DNA of 64,000 nucleotides from NCBI GenBank assembly GCA_022885665.1, contig JAGQDJ010000633.1, positions 1,302,001-1,366,000 on the forward strand. Direction: 5' to 3'. A model generated the notes under the pieces. The model was not told the DNA's origin and ran no database searches. It saw only the letters and a program-made list of their open reading frames with translations. The position numbers and the translations under genes are program-made. This stretch comes from Triops longicaudatus. Its lineage: Eukaryota; Arthropoda; Branchiopoda; Notostraca; Triopsidae. Positions 48,101-56,941 of this stretch are shown in pieces; position 1 is the stretch's first letter; each line of letters starts with the position of its first letter.

Positions 48101-49486
48101 TCTATCTAATGAGGGCCATAAAACACGGGGTCTTCTCGTGCTAGAAGGGGACAAAGCGAAACCGACAACTAGTTCAAGACGAGAGCATTGATGGCAAAAA
48201 AAAAGCGACGAGATACCGTGCTCGCTTCTTCTAACGACGAATACGCGTTAGTCCGGTCGCTCCTTATTTTCTTAGTTAAATGACCCGAAAATGCAGTGGT
48301 ACTTTGTAAAAGAAAGAACGACGGAAGTGACGAACTATTTTCGGTCGCTTTCTAAAGAGACCTCACAGGTTTGTGCATGGCACCCAACCCCCATGCTTCG
48401 AACGTTTTTCCAACTTCACGGCACCAATCTAGGGTGACAATAGCACAAACACACGAGAGTATTCCCGTCTGAACTGAAGGTTCGGCCTTGCATTTCTTTT
48501 TGCTCCGTGCTCATGAAACGGAGAAGACATACTGACACCTGTTCTCCCTTAACAAAAAACTGTCGTTGACTGAACTACGATAACGCCGAGTTGTCCTGTT
48601 CGCTTTGCCAAGTTTCGAGACGTAAAACCTTGACAGAGGTTCTCGTGATGCTCAATGAAGTATCGCCGGTAAACACGAACCCGGTACAGGAAAAGTAGCA
48701 AAAAGTCGGCCTTGGTGTAGCTTACTGTTTATTCCTTGTTACACGCATGTTCTTGACCGCAATTCACTCTTGGATTTGAATATTAATTACAAGTGTTCAT
48801 AAAAGCTTTTACTAGTCCGCTAAGCTTTTCTGAAAGAGTACTTCCGCCAAACCATGTAGCTGTTTAACAAAGCTCTGGATTGCTGAACGTGTTTTTTTTT
48901 ATTATTTTTGAGCACCTAGACTTCTCGAATTACCGTGGTCAGAGGAAAAAGGAGGTGTCAAAAGGGTTAAATTTGGTAATTTGATGAAAACGTACCTCCC
49001 CTAGTGTCCTGGCATCCAACCGACCTACAACGGCTCTTTTTTTCTTTTCGCTTTTTTATGGGGAGAGGAGGGGGCGGATAAAAGTGAACAAAATCTTGAC
49101 TAAAGAGTGGGAAAGGCAGAAAAGACAATGTCAAGGGTTAAAGGTCGCACGTCATCGGCATTGGAATTCCAAGTTTTCTGGGAAAAAATGCGTAGAACAT
49201 AAGCCGCGAAGCTAGAAGTGGTGTGCTATTGTAAATGAGTCAGTTTGCGGACTTTCCCTTTCTGTGACCAGTCGCGGCTTTCGACGGCTCATTTACTAGG
49301 GAAAACGAGCATCTAACCCCCTTCTTCCCGTTCCCCGGTTTGGGAGGCGGCGATTTCAATCTTACCTGAATACTGAGAATGCGCCACCGCTGAGCTGCTA
49401 CAGCTCCAGATGACAGCGAACATCCATAGACCCAACAGCAGGGAATCGGTCCAAGTACCACGCTGTTGAATGCTTCCAGAATCCAT
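11968..49486 (-). CDS. Laminin subunit alpha, alpha1/2 type (wing blister-like)
   Basis: A complete laminin alpha chain of 54 coding exons, 3275 aa, all phases matching, with start ATG at 49486 and stop TAG at 11968-11970. Domain order: signal peptide (about 1-35), LN (about 41-320), LE repeats (320-558), L4a (559-745), LE repeats (745-1300), L4b (1305-1510), LE (1510-1720), coiled coil (1720-2280), LG1-5 (2280-3275). Two L4 domains place it with vertebrate LAMA1/LAMA2 and fly wb, not with LanA/LAMA5. The chain should assemble with beta and gamma chains through the coiled coil. LN supports network polymerisation, and LG domains bind integrin and dystroglycan. Exons 1-16: 49366-49486, 43092-43396, 33512-33651, 33130-33232, 32047-32358, 31731-31967, 31488-31649, 31273-31425, 31067-31207, 30751-31008, 30437-30678, 30120-30345, 29842-30059, 29553-29761, 29354-29460, 29117-29297. 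The rest are in the domain entries. Introns of 6.0, 9.4 and 7.0 kb contrast with 50-150 nt elsewhere. Confidence 0.93.
16012..18255 (-). CDS. Laminin alpha coiled-coil (domains I/II)
   Basis: Exons 18017-18255, 17841-17952, 17633-17780, 17400-17547, 17166-17330, 16955-17115, 16750-16888, 16466-16691, 16229-16402 and 16012-16166. The roughly 555 residues are rich in Leu, Glu, Lys, Arg and Ala in heptad spacing (for example KAQALLAKLQ and AKSAKTAANLAYLD). This long arm pairs with beta and gamma chains. The 60-nt intron 17781-17840 has no stop and keeps frame if retained; I spliced it out because the joined sequence RLSEDVVAYFKN reads better and the boundaries are canonical. Confidence 0.85.
18387..19177 (-). 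CDS. Laminin alpha LEc repeats next to the coiled coil
   Basis: Exons 18922-19177, 18635-18831 and 18387-18580 encode the last LE modules, starting with the closing CHCPPGYNSSSCQ of the L4b-bearing module and ending CNCKPGITGRDC. The next exon completes GCTSCEDGCTGVLL, the typical start of the alpha-chain long arm. Confidence 0.9.
19237..20519 (-). CDS. Laminin alpha L4b (second laminin B) domain
   Basis: Exons 20397-20519, 19949-20122, 19665-19837 and 19237-19371. Landmarks are LFDTPLYWRLPDIFLKDK, VLSYNGFLRFTTHSQGG, RIILEYFPSQSSPNGHYEVR, LHEHFWKI and MMMIALQNVQHLLIRATD. The presence of this second L4 defines the alpha1/2 class. Confidence 0.9.
20645..30059 (-). CDS. Laminin alpha LEb repeats, exons 13-21
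   Basis: Exons 29842-30059, 29553-29761, 29354-29460, 29117-29297, then after a 7.0-kb intron 21975-22081, 21548-21731, 21171-21310, 20875-21105 and 20645-20785. Each carries half to two LE modules, such as CDCNNNQ, CKCNQFGASS, CNCNAVGSIT, CGCNEFGSRG, CECDPLGSV, CACDPAGTD. The intron after 29117 is phase 1 (AAA G / GC TGT), splitting an LE module between GCK and CGCN. The block ends TPCYCFTRTSSC, leading into L4b. Confidence 0.9.
22957..23200 (-). CDS. Candidate alternative first exon of laminin alpha (signal peptide plus 60-residue unique head)
   Basis: Inside the 7-kb intron 22082-29116, on the laminin strand, an ATG at 23200 opens a frame that begins with a clear signal peptide (MKWQITCITVFILWALAPEN, then CAQ) followed by a basic Ser/Asn/Arg-rich segment and TWKGLTQ. 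The frame reaches a donor CAAG/GTAGAA at 22956 after 81 codons plus one base. This is phase 1, exactly what the next laminin exon (22081, starting with two bases GC) needs. The spliced product would be about 2318 aa: unique head, LE, L4b, LE, coil, LG1-5, without LN and L4a. Vertebrate LAMA3A and LAMA4 have comparable truncated short arms. No transcript evidence is available; chance is possible but a signal peptide plus phase match is unlikely by chance. Confidence 0.5.
24068..24136 (-). mobile_element. Severely 5'-truncated poly(A) retroposon with target-site duplication
   Basis: A 28-nt T run (24079-24106) followed by 17 bp is bounded by a perfect 13-bp direct repeat CCTACACTAACTT (24068-24080 and 24124-24136). 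Read on the minus strand, the insert is CTACGCGGTCAGTCAA plus a poly(A) tail. The same 16-bp end plus poly(A) occurs at 51984-52012, so it marks the 3' end of a SINE or LINE family. Only the last 16-17 bp were copied here. Confidence 0.7.
26226..26262. repeat. Tigger/pogo-like terminal inverted repeat remnant
   Basis: The sequence around AATCTCGTTATAATGAACCT is the reverse complement, with few mismatches, of AGGTTCGTTATAACGAAATT at 24356-24375. This is the typical terminal repeat style of Tigger/pogo elements. The two copies face away from each other, so they are probably two solo element ends. Confidence 0.45.
30120..31008 (-). CDS. Laminin alpha L4a (laminin B) domain with an RGD motif
   Basis: Exons 30751-31008, 30437-30678 and 30120-30345 code the globular L4a domain and the LE that closes around it. 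Landmarks are SYYWLAQKDFAGKKLTSYG, the conserved GPDIVLE joined to GNGMKIGFG, and DMLSVLANIQRFMVRAKYH. An RGD tripeptide (VPVRGDTGG) is encoded by 30793-30801 in the loop before GPDIVLE. Fly wing blister also has an RGD in this part of the chain, recognised by PS2 integrin. The 72-nt intron 30679-30750 ends in CTTTTTCTTACACAAAG and removes an in-frame TGA, so no gene disruption is inferred. Confidence 0.88.
31067..31967 (-). CDS. Laminin alpha LEa repeats, exons 6-9
   Basis: Exons 31731-31967, 31488-31649, 31273-31425 and 31067-31207 carry EGF-like LE modules with the eight-cysteine pattern. Examples are CVCEHNTCGNSCEECC and CLKCDCSEEGS. The block ends with CFCFNRTERC, the usual junction that leads into the L4 domain. 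LE repeats form the rod of the short arm. All intron phases are 0, so the modules could be exchanged without frame change. Confidence 0.9.
32047..43396 (-). CDS. Laminin alpha LN (domain VI) exons 2-5
   Basis: Exons 43092-43396, 33512-33651, 33130-33232 and 32047-32358 encode the LN domain. Landmarks typical of the family are GLFPNVFNLAT, NATCGETGPE, the CGVCDAN segment, HPVSHAIDGANTWWQSPTLQ, GNWILERSVDG, PWQYYA, EVICTSYYS, ARYVRIRLQKIRTLNADL and YYSVKDI-type RRLFYSVKDISIGGQC. A Ser/Gly-rich insertion (SSGASHPGSSAASGSTGDGQ) sits just before the last motif and is longer than in vertebrates. LN mediates the alpha-beta-gamma node in basement membranes. Confidence 0.92.
35727..35903. mobile_element. 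Degraded Tigger/pogo-like MITE
   Basis: The left end CAGGAAAAACTCGATGTAACGGA and the right end, read on the minus strand as CAATAAAATCTCTTTATAACGGA, are imperfect inverted repeats about 180 bp apart. The sequence between is non-coding. The left end is preceded by TA, but a clean TA duplication on the right is not seen. Confidence 0.45.
38262..38424. repeat. 81-bp exact tandem duplication around a single N (assembly join)
   Basis: Bases 38262-38342 and 38344-38424 are identical, separated by one N at 38343. This is the pattern of two contigs with overlapping ends that were joined without merging. The true locus probably has one copy. It lies inside the transposon and touches no gene. Confidence 0.85.
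38855..39586 (+). pseudogene. Transposase fragment, pogo/Tigger/jerky-type DDE domain
   Basis: The frame runs through SKDNRCLLLMDNHENH, which has the LLLxDNH motif with the second catalytic Asp, then FSPHCSHRLQPLDLSVYGPL, with the third catalytic Asp in LQPLD. It continues through FPRAFMLSNIAKGFAKAGIF to a TAA at 39293-39295. The same frame reopens and continues to 39586 with a basic tail (GPGKRKRAKSR and more), so the TAA is probably a nonsense mutation. The first catalytic Asp and the N-terminal helix-turn-helix are missing. It is a dead copy. Confidence 0.78.
40650..40720 (-). repeat. tRNA-like sequence (SINE head or tRNA pseudogene)
   Basis: On the minus strand a B-box GGTTCGAGTCC (40652-40662) follows an anticodon-loop-like CTTGCAAG, and further upstream a D-arm-like GTGAGTAGGTTAAG. 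The anticodon position would read TGC (Ala). Stem pairing is poor, so it is not called a functional tRNA. Confidence 0.45.
43397..49365. other. 6.0-kb first laminin intron
   Basis: Intron 1 between the signal-peptide exon and the LN domain. First introns of matrix genes often hold enhancers, but I see no motif that supports a specific site. It contains a small inverted repeat (44737-44840). ORFs here, such as 45858-46106 (-) and 47298-47681 (+), show no domain. Confidence 0.5.
44737..44840. repeat. Short palindromic element with 16-bp perfect inverted repeats
   Basis: CACTTTAATAGTTGTT (44737-44752) is exactly mirrored by AACAACTATTAAAGTG (44825-44840). The loop contains a second, imperfect palindrome around AATAGTGTCATAATAAGC. 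It could be a tiny MITE; no clear target duplication is visible. Confidence 0.6.
49366..49486 (-). CDS. Laminin alpha exon 1: start codon and signal peptide
   Basis: The ATG has a good context (ACC before, G after). The peptide begins MDSGSIQQRG, then has a hydrophobic core LLLGLWMFAVIWSCSSSAVA, with likely cleavage before HSQYS. The donor GTAAGA follows TCAG, leaving phase 1. This fits the acceptor at 43396, whose exon begins with two bases (AT) and gives an Asp before YNGNGNG. An in-frame ATG lies 75 nt further upstream, but it would bury the signal peptide. No alternative start exon for the LN form was seen. Confidence 0.8.
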
Positions 49487-51028
49487 GGTCCTCTCAGCAC
49501 AATTCTGCTTTATACAATACCGCTGCTTTTTTACCGCTGAATGCAAGCTCAATTGCTGCACGTTAATGGGAACTTCATCATGGACGAAAATTAAAACTCG
49601 ACAATTTTATAACTGCCTTTCCGTTTTTCCCGTTGTCAATGGAATTGTATACAGACGTATTCAAACTTTTAAGAAATCGAACAACTTTTTTTTTCGAAAT
49701 GAAGTGTAAACTGTCACCACTGAAACGATAGCAACGTATAGGCCTTCAAACTTCAAACACTCTTTCACTAGGGATGCTATCTTTTTGCTACGAATATAAT
49801 TTGGAGACCACGGTCATCGCACAATGATACATCCAGGTGTTAGGAACTAACTATGAAAGTGACGGCAAGAGATGAGGAGAACGATGCTCGCTTCACGTGG
49901 TAAAACTATCCTGAACGCTCTACGTCTCCCACAACCCCGTGCTAGAAGCAGACTGATGAGTTGAACGCTTGGAAATTGCGAGTAAAGGCTCCTCAAACGA
50001 ACCCAACCGGGTCTTGGCTTAAGGCAGAGCCCCGTGGAGAAACGTGGGCCCTCCTCCTTGATCCTGCACTTGACGTAGATCAAACCAGCAAAACATGGTG
50101 TTCATCCTACCGGTAGGCAAATGGGCACGGAGGAACTAAACTTGAATTTATAGTGTGTGTAATTAAGATGTCAAGGGAACAGCGAACTTATTTGGGGAAC
50201 GCAGCACTTGACGATTTTATTGCTCCCTTCTGGCAAAGAATAAATCCTGCACCATGATACAAGAAAATTAAATAAAAAAACTCGGGTCTTGCAAACAATT
50301 TCTTCAATCACGGTTGAAGCTACTAAGCAGTACTTTTTCATTTTTTCGTAACAAGTGCGAGTTTAGCATATTTTCACATGATAGAGACTCATGAAATAAA
50401 TGCAAATTATTAAGGAAAAGACATTACAGTTAGGATTCACAGCACTTGTTTCCTCTTAGCTCTAAGCAACAAAATTCCTTCGTTTTACCTCATTGGTACG
50501 ATATGTTTTGTCAGATAATTGTCACACAGAAAATCTGGTCTGTAAATCAGTGATCAAATGAAGCGCGAAAAATAAAGGTATTTCAGAACTAAAGATTTCG
50601 AACATTTTGTGGTCTATAAAGAGCATCCATTTTGCGGGGTCTGAATGGACTATTGTTTCTCAACCTGAAATGAATTTGAGGGAAGCTGGGATGACAACGA
50701 GATCCGCTGTCATTCACAGAAGATATGTTCAAAAGGGATGAAATCTCACGACCTTTGATGGCTGTTTAAAGCGGTGTTGGATTATGGAACTGGTGAGATA
50801 CTAAAGAAGTGTCTTTTTTGGAAAGAGGACAACAAGAAACGTTTTTCTTGTTTATGAAGATTTAGTAGTTGTGATGTCCCAACTACAAATGGGGAGGTTC
50901 GACATGCATTTATGCTTGATGACGTCGGACGGAAGGGCTGAATGTTAGTGCCCCCTGCGGACGAGGAGTTTGACTACAAGAAAATAATAGTTAAAAATGG
51001 AGCTATCACATTCAGTAATTTCTGTACC
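49487..51028. other. Laminin alpha 5' flank and 3' flank of the CUB-LDLa gene
   Basis: About 1.5 kb between two minus-strand genes. It should hold the laminin promoter and 5' UTR and the 3' UTR of the neighbour. I see no distinct element or coding exon. Confidence 0.5.
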
Positions 51029-54000
51029 TTAAACAAACCATTCTTCTTTTGGGTTTGTAACAGTCTCACTGTAAAAGAAATAGTTGTACATTATAAAAAT
51101 TAGGGTATTGAATAATAATAGTAACGTACCTCTCCGAGTGTGCCACTCTTACCCGGCCCGGGAGTAACGGCTGCCCGGGCGAATTGTGACGGACCCGACC
51201 GCAGGGGGATCCCGGTTTTCCGACGAAGTCACCTTGAGTGGCAGCGTTGTGACCGTCGGTGTCATAGGTGAGTAGGTATTGGAATGAGTAAATTCTGGAG
51301 CTGAGGGTGAGAAGGGAGATTTGTCGTCTCCGCATCCGTTGGCTGCCAAAGAAGATTGAACCACTTTTGGGGTCGTCAAATATTTCTGTTCATGAATTAA
51401 TGTTCATACCTGCATAGTTATTGGCTACCGCAGTTGGGTGACTGCTTGGCGGGAGAGTCTTCTTCCGGCAGCAACACACAATTATGCCTATGGTTAAGGC
51501 GCATAATACTACTCCAATACTTGCTACTATAGCTCCAAATACAGCAATCCCGAGCCCAAAAATTTTATCTGAACTTTGTTCTACATAAAGAAAAAAATAA
51601 AATGAAAACATTACGATACTTTCATTAACTTTATGTAGGTAACTTACCTTTGCAAATGGCTGCTGTTTCATCCGAGTTATCACCGCAATGGTTGATTCCA
51701 TCGCAAAGCAGATCGTTAGAAATGCAGAACTCCTTTTGAATACAACGAAAGTCGCGGCAGACAAGTTCAGCTAAATGCGAAGAGTAAAAGTTAAGGTATA
51801 TAAAAGGTTACTAAGTTAAAAGGCAAACACCAACTTTTAAAGCAGAAATACACCAAACGTTTCGCAAACGGATTATAAACAAGAAAACATAAAAGTTCTT
51901 TTTTGGTTCATATGCTTGTTATTTAAGTTATTTTCGTACTTCCCTTGACTGTATATAACAGTTTTACCGCTATAGGCAAAAGCCTACGCGGTCAGTCAAA
52001 AAAAAAAAAAAATCTCCGATTTTTTTGGCAAATACCGTGTTAATTTGATACTGTGTGAATCACTTGTTATATTGTATTTCTATGACGTTATTTTATACAC
52101 TGGCATTATTATATATTTTACTTAATTATATCATATTGTTGTTTAGCCAGTAGGGCATAAATATCTATGTAAGAAATTCTAAGTTATAATGTGTGCCAGA
52201 TTTTTGTAATTTACAGTGCATTTAGAGATGCAGCGAAGACAATATTTAGCTTCACTAATGCTTAAAATATAGCTCACAGAAACGTTCAGTAAGCAAGGGG
52301 ATGACGAACTTACTTTTGTCCTTAAAGGCAGTGATAATTAGATGAAATCCATTAGTATCCGTGCCCCAACCGTCCGTGACGTACTTTAGCGTGACAAAGT
52401 TGGTTCGTGTGTAAATAGTTCCCACACTTTGGCGCGTATGTCGGCACGACAGACCTGCCTAATGACATGGATTAAATGTCATACAACGCTCAAAATTGTC
52501 ATTTGTTCGTTTCAGGTAAGCATGGAAAAAGATAACAAATTCGGTAAGGTTAGGTAATATAGGTGATCAAATAAAGAATACTGCGCCCGAAAGCAAGATG
52601 TCACGGAATGAACTAAAGCCTAACTTCACAAGTCGTCCTGATAAATTCTTTCAAAAGCGACAAGGAAGAACTCTGCGTTAAGATAGCATTGATATAACTT
52701 TCTATTGCATTTCTTCAAGTGCACTCTCTGTTACAAATACGAAGCCTAAATCACGGCGTCACTTTTTTGGTTTAAATTGATTTACCCTGGCAACCAGGGC
52801 TATAAAACAAGCCCTGATAGTCTCTGCGTTTCTAAGAGCCATTTGTGCAAGAGTGTCAAGCCTTGTTGGTATTTCAGCATGAAGCCAAAGGTCTGTGTAA
52901 ATCTGCTTCTTTCCGTGACGTCTTATGCCGCGGAAAGCAAGAATGGGAGACAAGAGAAAAAGCAGAGCGCCAAGGAGTCTTCGTTAGAATCGCATGCTTG
53001 CACCCGATCACGATCAGCACCTGCAGCCGACACTCTGATAAATGAGGTGCTATCACAAAAGCCCGAGTGGAACAGAGAGGAATAACCCTTTTCTGTTGCT
53101 TGTCACGGATTCGGCTGAAATCCGTCTCTAGTTGTTGTTGAAGAACTACGAAAGATATACGAATTCAAGAGTCGCCTTTTGATGATGAGAAATGAAAAAG
53201 TTATGGAGAAGATTATCGTGCGTACGTGGCGAAGTTAGAAAGAGAGCTTCCAACGGAAAGCTTTTGAGGGAAAGGTGCTCTTACGAATCACTTTGTGTGT
53301 TAGCTATCTACCTTATAATTTCCAATAGCGTGTGCGCCGTCGTAAATAAAAAGATGATCGTTACAGTCGAGCTGTAATTGATCGAAGCGTAACATGAATC
53401 GTTGCAAAATAGATTCCGTCTGAAACGTAATGACACAATCTAAGTTGCGTTCGTTCTGAGAGCGCAGCACGGCCCCATCGATTTTGCGGTACAGTTGCTG
53501 AAGGAAGTGATTTTTGCATAACGAAGCCACATGGTCTGTAAAAGAAAAAGAAAAACGATTACGGGATTTTTGCTCGTTACATTCAAATGGAAATGTTGAC
53601 ATTGGAAAAGTAGCTCTTAAAGGCCAGGTAATTTTAGATATCCAAATTAAGCGCACTTTTTGAGATTACCATACATGTACAAACAAATACCAGATAGATG
53701 GTTAGAATTCCAGAGAGACGTTACAAGCATATATTGTAGGACGACAGGTTGGCCGTATACACTGGCTTGCTTTTATCTAGCAAAAACGTTGGCAGAATGT
53801 TTCCTTGCGAAGAGCCAATCTAATACTATTAGTCCCCGGAGATCTGTACAGCTCAGCTTTTTTCATCAATGCGAAACATGTTTTATTTTTGTTAGTTTCT
53901 TTAGAAAAGCAGGTAATTTCTTTTTAGATACTGCCATGCTTTGGTTAAGCTGACTTGAAAACAAATTTCAGAGGCAGCATATACGGATTAGAGAACTGCC

Positions 54001-56941
54001 ATGTTTTCTGTTTCAAAGGTTAGTTTGAAAAAGGTATAGAAATATTGTTACAGTACTTCCTAAGAATCGCTCTACTTTTCTACGTGTTGATTGACATACA
54101 CAAGCTAAAGTTTTTTCCTGTTATATTTTTTTTTTACTTTTTATGTTTCAACTTAGTTTGGACAAAACTCGCTTGATAATTTCACCGTAGTTAACGGGAG
54201 TTCAAGACGTGCATTTCTGCCGCCTTACCCATGATTAAGTGGGTTCTCAGAACGCATCCTTTTAACATTCGAATTTGAGAAGCTCATATTTATACATAGA
54301 AGAAGCTTTTTGGGAAACTTATCTCGAATCATCTTCGGTTTGTACCCCTTTCAATTCTCCGCCTAGTTCTGCTTACGGAATGGCTGTAATCTAGAAAGAG
54401 AAGCTAGAAAGTTGTACATTGATCAAAATTCTATAGCAGAATTCTATATAATTTGCGCAAAGATATGAAAGACGTTGCTAGCTGCTCAACAGTAACACAT
54501 ATCCACGTGACCTAGCGAAACATGTTCCGGCATGAGTTGGGATAAACGACCCATATATGGACCTATTATGGAGCAATTTGAAGTAATATATAGTTCTGAG
54601 TGAACTGTTGTATTTAAAAATGTATGTTTTTGAAGAAGAATACTGAAGAATAAGTATTTATACCAAAGGTATGCAACTCAAGCTCATTCTAAGGTTATTT
54701 CATTTCCAAAATCTCACAAAAAACAAGAGTTAGCTATGAGAAATAAATAAAGAAAAATACTTTATAGCAAGAATGCTCGTTAGATTGTTATTCCGTAATC
54801 TGATATTTCTCGCATTTTTTTCGTTAGCCGAATCTCTTTTTTTTATTACTGGCGTTAAAGGCTGAAGAATATATAAGAAAAAGTGAATAACGTTGTCTAG
54901 CACTTCGCAAGAATACACTGATGTGCTCATCTTTCGATCAATTCATGCTTATTTTTTCTGTAAGCTACAAAGTAAAGCATGAATTCCAAGTTAGAACATA
55001 AGCATTACAGCTCGCCATTTTTCAGTTCACAACCGTGCTGTGCGGCTCCAATTAAGTAACTTGCAGGACCTTTGTCAACAGAAAGGTTTTATTACTCTAG
55101 CTTGTTGAAGGTGATAGAAAATCTTAGCTACTTATATTTCTTCTATTTATAAATAGTAGTTTGTAATACCTGTTACGAAAAAAGGCTGCCTTTCCTTGTC
55201 ACTTTACAGATTAAGAAAACACTTTGGGAACAGCAGGCATGACTGAATCTGCTTGCTAAGGATTTCAGAATGTGAACAATATTTCCCAATTTTTCACAAA
55301 ACCCCATTTTCCGTGTACATTCGGTGGCCTATAAATAAAATAAAAGTTTCGTGAAGGTGGTTTTGTGAAATCGAACCTATTCCACTTATCCTCGTTTCAG
55401 GATGCAGCTACATATCATGAAAGCTCGCCAGCAGTAAGAACTTTATGGTACTTGCTTTAATGTTCCACATTGGGGTAGCTTTTATCTCTTGCGCCATTTC
55501 CTTCAATTCACAGTAGCGTAAAAATGTAAGAGCGCTAAAACTGCTATACATAATGTGGAAAGGAAACGCAGCGAGATGAGAATGGAAAACATGGTGCACA
55601 TCCCAACGTAGGCTGCACTTAGAACTTGCACTATTTTTAACAATGAAGTTGACAAACAAGAGTTACATTGTTCTATGCTAACGGAGCCTGATAGTTATTA
55701 CGATTTATTCAAATTAAAATCATTTATAGTTGCCATGATTATTTGATCCCAATATTGATTGTCGTATTTATTTATTTACAAAAAAAGCGTAGATGGATTT
55801 TGATGGACACGGTTTCCTCGGTATTATCCCTATTTACCTACTCTGGTCACACAGCATAGGTTAGTGCACAGTGGGGCATGCGACTCACAGCCAAGATTAA
55901 GCTCCTACTGGGAACCCAATTGTTCGAAAAAATGCTCCTGAAGTGATAAACGCTGTACTAGTAAAATCTTGAAAACTCGTGCTCATTCTGAGAAAAGGTA
56001 CTGCGTGCTAGTGATTGAATTATTTCCTGTAATATCCTTGAAAACTGTGAAAAAGAATTTCTGACGGGAACAAATGCAATAAACATTCATTTAAATAATG
56101 TAATTAAGATATAGAAGATATTTGTGCCAATAATGAGTCGCTGGCCATGGTGGAGGCTGATTTGTTTGTCACAAAGGATGAAAATTTATCAAAGTCTGCT
56201 TTGTACGCAGGAAGAAACCAAGGGTTTTACGGCGTAGTAGAAACCGTGTACTCGCATGTATTTATGCCTGTACCCTAAGCAGTTACCCGTTTTTATTCTT
56301 GATGGTATAGTCGTAGTTTTTGCTAGAGTGAAAGCACCAGGCATTGGGTATAAAGGGACGCTCGATCCATGAATACTCTGTTTTTATGCAGTAAGCCTAC
56401 TATACCCTACCAAAGCTGCGCTAAAAAAATACTGTAGTTAGTTTGGCGTACGTTGGATTAGAATGAATAAGGGGGGACGAGGGTTGCGCGCCCTAGTTTC
56501 TTTCGCTTCCTTCGCACCCAATCGATCGTTGCGCTAGTGAACACTTCGCTTGCATGTGCATAGGGTGAATGGTAGCCTTCTACTCACAAACCGTTTAAGT
56601 TCTCCCCACATTTCCATCGTCTACTACTAAGCCCTACGTACATGTATAAATAATTGCCTTTGGATGATAGTGCTTAGCAAGAAAGCTAAAGCAATGAGGA
56701 TAATGAAGTCAAAATAAATGTACATATAAGGATACGGACAAGAAATATATTCCCACTTACAGTTTTTATTCTTTTCTGCCAAGCATACTCCCAATGAATT
56801 CAGGAATACGGAGATCAGGAGTAAATATTGGACTTTGTGGGTGATCGTCGTGATAAATCTTGAACCAGTGTTCCCTGCTGCGGAATAACACGGTGATTTC
56901 CATGCTAGCCACGGAGGTTTATGAGGTGTTGTCGAGCCCAT
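51029..56941 (-). CDS. CUB and LDL-receptor class A domain single-pass membrane protein
   Basis: Seven exons: 56761-56941, 53312-53535, 52314-52458, 51648-51770, 51410-51580, 51153-51342, 51029-51068, making 357 aa with all phases consistent. The first exon encodes a long N-terminus with signal sequence (VQYLLLISVFLNSLGVCLA). One CUB domain follows (LDCVITFQTESILQRFMLRF, LDCNDHLFIYDGAHA, then FVTLKYVTDGWGTDTNGFHL), then one LDLa module (CRDFRCIQKEFCISNDLLCD, then HCGDNSDE with the Ca-binding Asp/Glu), a transmembrane helix (GLGIAVFGAIVASIGVVLCA) and a Ser/Thr/Pro-rich cytoplasmic tail. CUB-LDLa-TM architecture recalls receptor auxiliary subunits of the NETO/SOL-1 kind, but with only one CUB I do not name it. 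The last intron (51069-51152) could be skipped, ending instead at TAA 51149-51151. Confidence 0.78.
51984..52012 (+). repeat. Retroposon 3' end with poly(A), same family as 24068-24136
   Basis: CTACGCGGTCAGTCAA (51984-51999) merges into a poly(A) run ending at 52012. The 16 bp are identical to the reverse complement of 24108-24123. It lies in the intron between the CUB and LDLa exons (51771-52313). The 5' end of the insertion is not defined. Confidence 0.55.
53536..56760. other. 3.2-kb first intron of the CUB-LDLa gene
   Basis: AT-rich intron between the signal-peptide exon and the CUB exon. ORFs within (for example 55408-55659 minus) have no recognisable domain. I see no repeats that can be named. 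Confidence 0.5.

Noticed and set aside
49507..49514. TATAAAGC on the minus strand just upstream of the laminin ATG as a TATA box.
   Set aside because: It lies only about 20-30 nt before the start codon, which would put transcription start at or after the ATG.
51386..51409. A 24-nt intron between the TM exon and the tail exon of the CUB-LDLa gene.
   Set aside because: Too short to splice. Using the acceptor ending at 51343 gives a normal 67-nt intron (51343-51409), correct phase and a Ser/Pro-rich tail.
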